From positions 1 through 5,515 of the forward strand of contig JBBTRU010000026.1 in assembly GCA_038065015.1 (NCBI GenBank): a DNA stretch of 5,515 nt. Reading direction: 5' to 3'. The notes below the pieces were generated by a model, which worked only from the letters and a program-made list of their open reading frames with translations, was not told the origin of the DNA and did no database searches. The position numbers and the translations under genes are program-made. This DNA comes from CAIPSZ01 sp038065015 (GTDB lineage Bacteria; Patescibacteriota; Patescibacteriia; PEXW01). This document shows positions 1 through 5,515 of the stretch, in pieces (the stretch's first letter is position 1; every line of letters begins with the position of its first letter).

Positions 1-3000
1 GTGCCGATATTCGTTGGGGCGTACGCACTATTTTTTTGGAAGAATACCGCCCGGTCTGCATCAACACTCGGCAACCGGAAGCCGTTATAGGTTATTGGCG
101 TGCTCTCTTTACCTTGCGGAGGCGTAATATTGCAGAGCTGCGGCACGCCCGCGGCCGGAATGGCTGTGGCATTGCCGTTCTGGTCCGTGCAGACATTCGC
201 CACGGTAAAGGTGTTGTTTGTATTGCTTACCAATCCACCATTCGTTGTTGAGGTTTTTACCTGCACGCCGACCGCGCCCATAGGTGCATTGTCAGGCGCA
301 TGGGCAACGGTTATAGATGTATCCGACCAGGCGGCGGCGCTACACTTGCTAAAATCCCCGCGCGTAGCCCCAAACAGCACATCACCATCACCTTGAGATG
401 TACCAAAGTAGCAGCCTTGCACGGTGACGAGATTCCCCGCCGGGCCAGTGGTCGGGCTGATGTTCCTTACCCATGGATTACAACGCTTGGCCGCAAGGTC
501 GCAGGTTGAACCACTACACAGACCGCCGGCAGTGCAATCGCTGTTCTTCTCGCAGTAGTTGCGTATTACTTGGAGTTTGCCCGAGCCGGATTTGCCACCG
601 GTCGTAGCAGTGAGCGTTGCGGTGCCTTCATTAGTACCGGATGGCACGGTGGTAAGGAGATTATCGTTAGTATTTATTACCGTTGTAATGCTCGATAATG
701 GAGCAAGGTTAATATCTGACGTTTGCCAACTAAAACTCGTACTACTATTTAAGCGAAGGCAGGTATTTGTTGTGGGCGTTGCTCGAAAATTCTCGGATTG
801 ACCAGTGGACTTGGTGGATTGGGCGGGCTGCACCACGACTGCATCAACCGTGCAGGTGGTACCACTGCTTGACACTCGGAAGTGCCAGCTGTAGTCCGCA
901 CCCACGGCAACACTTGCCGGTGCCGCACTATGGATAGTCGCACCTTTAAGTGTGACCTCGTACCAATACCCAGGATCGAGTGCGCCACCATTAGGTGCAA
1001 TGAGCACTTCGTCATTAGATACCTTGTCGGTATTCACAAACGTACCCGCAGGCACAACTTGCGGTGTCGTGCAGGTAAAATTACTCTGATTATCACAGCG
1101 CCGCACAACAACGTTCGCGGGGTTATTCAAGTCAGCCGCGGTCATACTCTGGTTAAACCGGGCACTAAAGCTTATGTTCTTGCACACATCTGTGGCATTC
1201 GGCGTGGGGTTGGGCGTGGGCATAGTAGCCGGCAAACTGCAGGAGGCATCCTGCACCACGGCGGGCGCGGGCAAACATGGAATTTTATAGTTGAGCGGGT
1301 TGGTGGGTTGGTCTGTACCGTTGATCTTGACGCTAAGCTGGAATAAATAATTATCGTTGCCAATATTCTGCGCCTGCGCGTCGAGGGTGCCAGCACCAAC
1401 ATTGAAATTGCTCTCCGTACCGTTGGTTGTTGGTTGGCCTGTGGTACCAGGGATGTAGTAGCTTTGGATGTCCCCCAAAACGCTGCCCAAGCCCTCACCC
1501 GCAACGGCCACCGTGCCGCCACCACTGTTGTGGCACTGCGGGGTAATGCTACAGAGGCCCGGTCGGGTTACATCATTTACTGTAAAACGATGCAAGTTGC
1601 TACGGCCGCGTGCGCCGGGCAAACTATTGTGTTCAATTTGTATATCGGCAAGCTCGTTAACGTTGAACCCGGCCGGCACCTGGATGATAATTTGGCTGCG
1701 CTTGTCGAGCGATGCGCTATCTTCGGTCCAGCCGTTGCTACCCGCGCAGGCCGGAATCGTACCGGTAATTTCCGTGCCGTCAGTCTTGCGGAACACCACC
1801 CGTCCCGCAGTGCTGCCAAAGTGCGTGCCGCCAATAGTCACGAACGTGCCCACCTTGCCGTCCTGCGGGCTCACCCAATCTATGTGCGGAGTTTGAATAT
1901 CAACTCTACTGGTGGATGGCGGACTGTTCTGCACATTCTGCACCACGACCGTGCCGTCAACTGCGCCGCCAGTGGCTGGGCCAGCTGCGGAAACCGAAGG
2001 CGTGAGCCCGGCAGGGACCAGGGTCGTAATTTGCTGATCCGTCCACCCGCCCGGTGCGATGCACGCAACCGAACCGGTTTTCTTGGGCCGGAACCCTGGA
2101 TTAAAGCAGCTGCTCGCCGGGCCGCCCGCTTCCGTCGCTAAGGCAAACGTACCAGGGAAGAGCACGCCCGTGCCCGTCACATTAAAATTCTCACCGGTGA
2201 TGGTAAACGCTTGGAGTGGATCAATCGGCGACGTGTCATCGTTACCGTAGAAAGCTGTGGGCTCGATACTGGTAATTTTCGGCGTACAATCTACGGTCGT
2301 GGTGTCCGCGGTGGTGAATGTCCAGGAGTAGTCGTCGTCTGGCGTACTTGCAACACCATCACCATCTTCGGCTGTCCCGTCCCCATCACCATCGAGCGCG
2401 TTCTTCACGCACATATCTTTAAAACCCTTAATATAGTCACCACCCGTGCTGCTGGGTATCCGAGTAGTGTCAATTTCGGCGTTCAAGGTAATGGTATATG
2501 TCACCTGCGGGTCGAGGGGTTGATCGAATGAAGCAGTAAACCCGGTGAGTGCAGCGTTCATGGCAATGGAAGTAAGCTTGGCACCGTTACTCGGTGTTGG
2601 GCTAATCGTGATGTTATCAACGTGCACGGATGATGGCAGCATTGGCTCGCTAAACACCACGCCAATATTCGGCTTGAGGCAATTGATTGTCCCGCTTGGC
2701 GCGACGACATTCACTTTCGGTGGCGTGTCGTCCCCTTCGGTGCCGGTCGTAAAATTCCACTGCGGCGGAAAAGTAAGCGGCACGGCGGGAGATGAAGAAC
2801 TTAAAAAGCCATTACGAGTAACCTCATACTTTGTATTTGGTTTGAAATCTAACGGGTGATAAAATTCTGCAGTTCGATTGGCTGGCCGACTGGTTGTGCC
2901 AGCAACTGTACCTACCACGCTCCCACTGCTATCCAACTCGTTGACGGTGTAATCGCCCGCACTGGCATTGTTGTCAGCCCCGCTAAGTCCACCAAAAGTT

Positions 3001-3599
3001 TCAACGGCAGCAGTACAGAGCTTAACGTTTGTTGCATCCAGTGCAGGAACTTGGTTCACCGCTTCCCAGTCTTCAGTTCCGGGCTGAGGTAGACACGCAC
3101 CTGGGCCGGTATTTATTTGCCATTCCCCTTGGTTATCCACTGGTGGCGTATCCACACAAATCATACAGCCTTGCACCTCACCGATATTGCTACACACCGC
3201 AGCACTTGCGGTTCCGGTCGTCGCATTCGTTATAAACCGCTGGACGAACAGCACAATGGCCCAAGCCAGCAGAATGATGACTAAACCAATGACGCCGTTG
3301 ATGAGCGTGCGCTTGGCTTTATCAATCTGCTGCTCGTTGCCGCGGGAGGTGAGCCACAAAAAACCGCCGTACATGATTATGATGACCGCAACCAAACCCA
3401 AAAGGCCCAGCGCCCACTTGATGACATTGATAATGGTTTCTTTGAGGTCAGCGTTGCCCAAACCGAGGGTGCTGCCCACATTCTCCACGGTGAGGGCGTG
3501 CACGGCCGAAGGCGCCAGGAACACACCAAAAGCCACCACGGCCAGCAGGCCAATGGGAAACAGCAAACCCTGCCAGAAAATGTTTGGAGTTTTGCTCAT
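1..3599 (-). CDS. Giant exported protein: signal peptide, T4SS-pilin-like two-helix module, then Big_5-like and IPT/TIG-like ectodomain (3' end off window)
   Basis: Translating the minus strand from ATG at 3599 gives 1199 sense codons without a stop before the left edge, so the gene is partial. Residues 1-35 form a signal peptide (hydrophobic core 11-29, cleavage likely after V-H-A at 33-35). Helix 1 is about 60-83 and helix 2 about 100-119, joined by a charged loop (SRGNEQQIDKAKRT); this resembles the T4SS_pilin family of CPR bacteria. The loop should be cytoplasmic and everything after 120 outside. The ectodomain reads as Ig-like modules: Big_5-like about 155-288 (ends W281-NFTTG) and 290-430 (starts DDTPPKV, FSEPM inside, ends WTFTT); IPT/TIG-like about 438-560, 570-675 and a degenerate one 680-775; Big_5-like about 788-910 and a Big_2-like stretch 916-1013; a Cys-rich knot 1016-1040; IPT/TIG about 1041-1136, and the start of another from 1154. 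It has 29 cysteines, all after residue 135. It is probably a surface adhesin or stalk; ligand unknown. No Shine-Dalgarno precedes the ATG; an in-frame TTG at 3614 is the only near alternative. Frame and domain types are secure; function is inference. Confidence 0.9.
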   Translation of the reverse strand, partial: MSKTPNIFWQGLLFPIGLLAVVAFGVFLAPSAVHALTVENVGSTLGLGNADLKETIINVIKWALGLLGLVAVIIIMYGGFLWLTSRGNEQQIDKAKRTLINGVIGLVIILLAWAIVLFVQRFITNATTGTASAAVCSNIGEVQGCMICVDTPPVDNQGEWQINTGPGACLPQPGTEDWEAVNQVPALDATNVKLCTAAVETFGGLSGADNNASAGDYTVNELDSSGSVVGTVAGTTSRPANRTAEFYHPLDFKPNTKYEVTRNGFLSSSSPAVPLTFPPQWNFTTGTEGDDTPPKVNVVAPSGTINCLKPNIGVVFSEPMLPSSVHVDNITISPTPSNGAKLTSIAMNAALTGFTASFDQPLDPQVTYTITLNAEIDTTRIPSSTGGDYIKGFKDMCVKNALDGDGDGTAEDGDGVASTPDDDYSWTFTTADTTTVDCTPKITSIEPTAFYGNDDTSPIDPLQAFTITGENFNVTGTGVLFPGTFALATEAGGPASSCFNPGFRPKKTGSVACIAPGGWTDQQITTLVPAGLTPSVSAAGPATGGAVDGTVVVQNVQNSPPSTSRVDIQTPHIDWVSPQDGKVGTFVTIGGTHFGSTAGRVVFRKTDGTEITGTIPACAGSNGWTEDSASLDKRSQIIIQVPAGFNVNELADIQIEHNSLPGARGRSNLHRFTVNDVTRPGLCSITPQCHNSGGGTVAVAGEGLGSVLGDIQSYYIPGTTGQPTTNGTESNFNVGAGTLDAQAQNIGNDNYLFQLSVKINGTDQPTNPLNYKIPCLPAPAVVQDASCSLPATMPTPNPTPNATDVCKNISFSARFNQSMTAADLNNPANVVVRRCDNQSNFTCTTPQVVPAGTFVNTDKVSNDEVLIAPNGGALDPGYWYEVTLKGATIHSAAPASVAVGADYSWHFRVSSSGTTCTVDAVVVQPAQSTKSTGQSENFRATPTTNTCLRLNSSTSFSWQTSDINLAPLSSITTVINTNDNLLTTVPSGTNEGTATLTATTGGKSGSGKLQVIRNYCEKNSDCTAGGLCSGSTCDLAAKRCNPWVRNISPTTGPAGNLVTVQGCYFGTSQGDGDVLFGATRGDFSKCSAAAWSDTSITVAHAPDNAPMGAVGVQVKTSTTNGGLVSNTNNTFTVANVCTDQNGNATAIPAAGVPQLCNITPPQGKESTPITYNGFRLPSVDADRAVFFQKNSAYAPTNIG

Positions 3600-3650
3600 G
3601 CTGCGTGCCGACAAGCGAACAGCGGGGCGTGAGAGTGAAGAAAAACGCTT

Positions 3651-4097
3651 TTAGGGGGTAAGAAGCTTTTTTACCAGTGCTTGAACAGCTTTGCCATCGG
3701 CGCGGGTGCCGACCTTGGCCATAACCGGGCCCATGACTTTGCCGAAATCTGCAGGGGTTTTTGCGCCAACGGCGGCAATCTGCTCGCCGACTATTGCTTC
3801 GAGTTCCGCTGCCGACAGGACTTGGGGCAAGTAGGTTTGTAATATTGCCATAGCCGCTTCGTCGGCTTCGGCGAGCTCGGGACGGTTGCCCGCCCGGAAT
3901 TGCTCAGCGGCCTCGGTGCGGCGCTTCACATCGCCAGCGATGGTCTTTTCGACGTCGGCATCGGTAAGGTCGGCCTGCTTGGCAATCCGCGCGTTCTGCA
4001 TTGCGCTTTTTACAAAACGCAACACCTCCAGCCGCGGGGCGTCTTTCGCCTTCAGGGCGGCTGTGAGGTCTGCAGTTATACGATCCTGGAGGGTCAT
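3651..4097 (-). CDS. GatB/YqeY domain-containing protein
   Basis: The 148-residue protein matches the stand-alone YqeY family over its whole length. It has an N-terminal helical part with L-R-F-V-K-S-A-M-Q-N at 26-35, and a C-terminal part with D-F-G-K-V-M-G at 117-123 followed by K-V-x-x-x-A-D-G, the family signature. The length is normal (about 147-150). YqeY resembles the tail domain of GatB, the tRNA-dependent amidotransferase subunit, and may bind tRNA; its exact role is not established, so no symbol is given. The ATG overlaps the rpsU stop as ATGA (4094-4097) and has no Shine-Dalgarno, pointing to translational coupling with rpsU. An rpsU-yqeY pair is a common bacterial arrangement. The next gene starts 51 bases downstream. 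Confidence 0.93.
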   Translation of the reverse strand: MTLQDRITADLTAALKAKDAPRLEVLRFVKSAMQNARIAKQADLTDADVEKTIAGDVKRRTEAAEQFRAGNRPELAEADEAAMAILQTYLPQVLSAAELEAIVGEQIAAVGAKTPADFGKVMGPVMAKVGTRADGKAVQALVKKLLTP

Positions 4098-4381
4098 TTC
4101 AATTTAACGTTCATCAATTTGGCTAAGCTGCGCGTACGGCCGCGGCCTTTGGACTTGGCCATGAGCTCGTCGAGCTTGCCGATCTTGCGCAAGTACTCTT
4201 TCTTCTCGCGGATTTTGGACCGCCGAATTGCCTTGTCTTTGAGCTTGCGCTCGTTGGGTGCAGACTCGAAGTACTGGTCTTTCTTGGTGCGCAAGAGCAC
4301 GCCGCTTTGCTGGACGCGGCGGTTAAAACGGCGGATCAGGCTTTCGGATGATTCGTTATCCTTCTTTTTAACTTCTACCAC
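4094..4381 (-). CDS. rpsU: 30S ribosomal protein bS21
   Basis: This is a 95-residue, very basic protein of the small ribosomal subunit. bS21 lies near the 3' end of 16S rRNA, close to the anti-Shine-Dalgarno, and helps in initiation. The family core is clear: S-L-I-R-R-F-N-R-R-V-Q-Q-S-G-V-L at 14-29, then Y-F-E-S-A-P-N-E-R-K at 37-46 and a Lys/Arg-rich helix. E. coli bS21 has 71 residues, so there is an extra C-terminal basic tail here from about residue 66 (K-G-R-G-R-T-R-S-L-A-K-L). The start is GTG at 4381, chosen because a full-length Shine-Dalgarno lies nine bases upstream and no ATG fits. It ends in TGA inside the yqeY start. A candidate promoter lies just upstream. Confidence 0.95.
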   Translation of the reverse strand: MVEVKKKDNESSESLIRRFNRRVQQSGVLLRTKKDQYFESAPNERKLKDKAIRRSKIREKKEYLRKIGKLDELMAKSKGRGRTRSLAKLMNVKLK

Positions 4382-4388
4382 AGTGGGA

Positions 4389-4398
4389 CACCTCCTTT
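4389..4398 (-). promoter_or_regulatory. Extended Shine-Dalgarno of rpsU
   Basis: The minus strand reads AAAGGAGGTG here, a ten-base perfect complement of the usual 16S rRNA 3' tail. Nine bases lie between the GGAGG core and the GTG at 4381. It fixes the rpsU start. None of the other three starts visible in the window (hit, yqeY, giant surface gene) has anything comparable. Confidence 0.9.
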
Positions 4399-4421
4399 AA
4401 AAGATGAAATTCGATAATGTG

Positions 4422-4450
4422 ACTATGACACGCGGACGAGAAAAAGGCAA
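4422..4450 (-). promoter_or_regulatory. Candidate sigma70-type promoter of rpsU-yqeY
   Basis: On the minus strand, TTGCCT (4445-4450, 4 of 6 to the -35 consensus) is followed after exactly 17 bases by CATAGT (4422-4427, 4 of 6 to the -10 consensus). A TGT directly before the -10 gives an extended -10. Transcription would begin near 4415, leaving a leader of about 35 bases with the strong Shine-Dalgarno. The location between the hisS-hit pair and rpsU is sensible, but the match is moderate and was found by eye. Confidence 0.4.
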
Positions 4451-4460
4451 GGACTTTTTT

Positions 4461-4540
4461 AGTCATTCCGACCGCTTAGGGAGGAATCTCGTATTCTCAC
4501 AAAAAGAATGCGAGATCCCTCGGATTACCTCGGGATGACA
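4461..4540. repeat. Long imperfect palindrome, REP/MITE-like element
   Basis: Two nested inverted repeats share one centre. The outer arms are 4461-4471 (AGTCATTCCGA) and 4530-4540 (TCGGGATGACA), matching at 9 of 11. The inner arms are 4481-4497 and 4505-4521, matching at 15 of 17 around a 7-base loop (CACAAAA). Between outer and inner arms lie unpaired spacers of 9 and 8 bases, each of which could fold locally (CC..GG and GG..CC). No T-run follows the stem on either strand, so it is not a textbook intrinsic terminator, although it lies 17 bases after the hit stop codon and could slow polymerase or protect the 3' end. The GTCATTCCGA/GGAATCTCG wording resembles, from memory, dispersed palindromic repeats seen in unrelated bacterial genomes. 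The palindrome is certain; mobility is inference. Confidence 0.8.
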
Positions 4541-4557
4541 GCAGCTAGAGCCTAAGC

Positions 4558-4878
4558 TTACCCACCCCCTAAGACATGCACGTGCAAGTGCGGCACTTCC
4601 TGCCCGCCCTCTACCCCCGTGTTGATGACCGTCTTGAAACCGCGTTCGCGCAAGCCCACCTGCTCCGCAACGAGTGGCACGGCAGCCAGGAGCTTGCCGA
4701 GCATGGCCATATCTGCCGGCGTGGTCTGCGCCAAGCTCTCGATGTGGTGCACAGGAATAATGAGGACGTGCACCGGCGCTTTCGGATACTTATCCTTGAA
4801 GGCCATAAGCCCATCCCCTTCCCACACAAGCTCAACCGGAATTTCCCGAGCCGCAATCTTGCAGAACAGGCAGTCCAT
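4558..4878 (-). CDS. HIT (histidine triad) family nucleotide-binding protein, HINT-like
   Basis: The 106-residue protein has the hallmarks of the HINT branch of the HIT superfamily, small dimeric nucleoside-phosphoramidate or AMP-lysine hydrolases acting in the cytoplasm. The N-terminus D-C-L-F-C-K-I carries the C3/C6 pair that binds zinc in many members. P-V-H-H-I-E-S-L sits mid-protein, and the catalytic triad H-L-H-V-H-V is at H97, H99 and H101. The chain stops just after L-G-G-G, a few residues shorter than many homologues, with no sign of a frameshift in the sequence following. Its ATG shares one base with the hisS stop (TAATG at 4876-4880), with at most a weak GAG upstream, so translation is probably coupled to hisS. 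The physiological substrate cannot be read from sequence. Confidence 0.93.
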   Translation of the reverse strand: MDCLFCKIAAREIPVELVWEGDGLMAFKDKYPKAPVHVLIIPVHHIESLAQTTPADMAMLGKLLAAVPLVAEQVGLRERGFKTVINTGVEGGQEVPHLHVHVLGGG

Positions 4879-5515
4879 TAGCTCTCGGCAGTTGGCGTTT
4901 CGATTGGCGCAACGCCGTTCACGAGCTGCTTCTCGCCGTTGGTTTTTAAAATCCGCTTCTGCACTTCGCCGACGGCTTTGTTGAAGTCGACGATTTCCTG
5001 AATGCCGCTCTCCATGTCGCGAATGAGAATGGTGTCATCGACCAGCTCTTTCTGGCCGAGAATAAGGGTAAACGGTGCGCGCAGGCGGTTGGCGGCCTCG
5101 AGCTGCGCTTTGATGCTGGTCTTGGAGAACGTGGCGGCAACCCGGATGCCGAGGCCGCGCAGTTCGCGGAAAAGTTTCAGGGATTTTCGCCGAGCGGTAT
5201 CCCCCAGCTGGGCCAAAAACACGTCGGGGCGGCCCGGGACGGGCGGCTGCACCCCGCGCACTTTTAGTTGCATAATTGTGCGCTCGATACCGGCGGCAAA
5301 CCCCATGGCGGGCGTCGGCCGACCGCCGAAGAGCTCTACGAGGCCGTCGTACCGACCGCCGCCGCCGAGCGCGCTCTGGGCTTTGTCCACGCCCACGCCG
5401 TCAGCCGCCACGTATTCGAAAGCGGTGTGCGTGTAGTAATCCAAACCCCGAACAATGCGGGGGTTCAGGTCGTAGGCGACGTCCATGTCATCCAGGTGCT
5501 CCAGCGTCTTCACAA
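4878..5515 (-). CDS. hisS: Histidyl-tRNA synthetase, C-terminal half (5' end off window)
   Basis: The visible 211 codons (plus two bases of a split codon at the right edge) are the second half of a class II histidyl-tRNA synthetase, which charges tRNA-His in the cytoplasm. In fragment numbering, R-G-L-D-Y-Y-T-H-T-A-F-E at 22-33 is the histidine-binding signature, A-L-G-G-G-G-R-Y-D-G-L at 48-58 the second His-specific motif, and M-G-F-A-A-G-I-E-R-T at 70-79 is class II motif 3 with the ATP-binding Arg. An anticodon-binding domain follows from about 96 to 185. The last 20 or so residues (after N-G-E-K-Q-L) are a polar tail not needed by the fold. Complete enzymes have about 420-430 residues, so half is missing. 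The first visible full codon is GTG, an internal Val rather than a start. It ends in TAA overlapping the hit ATG. Confidence 0.96.
   Translation of the reverse strand, partial: VKTLEHLDDMDVAYDLNPRIVRGLDYYTHTAFEYVAADGVGVDKAQSALGGGGRYDGLVELFGGRPTPAMGFAAGIERTIMQLKVRGVQPPVPGRPDVFLAQLGDTARRKSLKLFRELRGLGIRVAATFSKTSIKAQLEAANRLRAPFTLILGQKELVDDTILIRDMESGIQEIVDFNKAVGEVQKRILKTNGEKQLVNGVAPIETPTAES

Noticed and set aside
1201..1223. G/T-rich short repeat (GGCGTGGGGTTGGGCGTGGG) as a G-quadruplex or repeat array
   Set aside because: It is inside the coding frame and encodes a simple Pro-Thr-Asn linker (P-T-P-N-P-T-P-N, residues 794-801) between modules.
1434..2141. Plus-strand open frame of 235 codons, with other plus-strand frames of 60-166 codons across 1-4400
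   Set aside because: They lie antisense to the giant gene, yqeY or rpsU, have no recognisable domains and no ribosome site. They arise because the real minus-strand genes leave complementary frames open.
3637..3680. Possible hairpin between yqeY and the giant gene (AAAAAGC with GCGTTTTT)
   Set aside because: It needs a bulge and a 16-base loop, partly lies inside the yqeY coding end, and has very few G-C pairs.
4441..4464. A/T-rich hairpin (AAAAAG..CTTTTT on the minus strand) as a terminator of hisS-hit
   Set aside because: The stem is almost only A-T pairs, no T-run follows beyond the stem itself, and it overlaps the candidate -35 of rpsU.
4576..4984. Plus-strand frames opposite hit and hisS
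   Set aside because: They are shadows of two genes with clear family signatures on the minus strand.
5511..5513. GTG at the right edge as the start of hisS
   Set aside because: The protein lacks its catalytic N-terminal half from this point; the codon is an internal Val of a gene cut by the window.

Overview
The window looks like part of a chromosome from a Candidate Phyla Radiation (Patescibacteria, probably Parcubacteria-type) bacterium. This is inferred from the type of giant exported protein, whose N-terminus resembles the T4SS-pilin family common in that group, and from a long-tailed bS21 beside a YqeY-like gene. UGA is used as a stop (rpsU ends in TGA), so the recoded Gracilibacteria/Absconditabacteria are unlikely. 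Every gene I can support is on the minus strand, so the biological order runs from right to left.

Right to left: (1) 4878-5515 is the 3' half of hisS (histidyl-tRNA synthetase), cut by the right edge. (2) 4558-4878 is a small HIT-family (histidine triad) protein whose ATG shares one base with the hisS stop. (3) 4382-4557 is the only sizeable intergenic gap. It holds a long imperfect palindrome of about 80 bp, a candidate promoter and an exceptionally strong Shine-Dalgarno sequence. (4) 4094-4381 is rpsU (ribosomal protein bS21, GTG start). (5) 3651-4097 is a GatB/YqeY-domain protein that overlaps rpsU by four bases (ATGA). (6) 1-3599 is one uninterrupted reading frame of 1199 visible codons that leaves the left edge without a stop. 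It encodes a secreted or membrane-anchored protein: signal peptide, two-helix pilin-like module, then a long Cys-rich ectodomain of bacterial Ig-like (Big_5-like) and IPT/TIG-like domains.

hisS, hit, rpsU and yqeY are housekeeping genes, mostly of translation. hisS-hit and rpsU-yqeY look like two translationally coupled pairs split by the palindrome and promoter region. The giant surface-protein gene follows yqeY after 51 bases with no obvious terminator or promoter, so it may be co-transcribed with rpsU-yqeY. The most unusual object is this giant gene, in which a type IV secretion pilin-like membrane module appears to serve as the anchor of a large disulfide-rich extracellular stalk. No RNA gene, CRISPR array or insertion sequence was seen. 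The whole left 3.6 kb is explained by this single gene.
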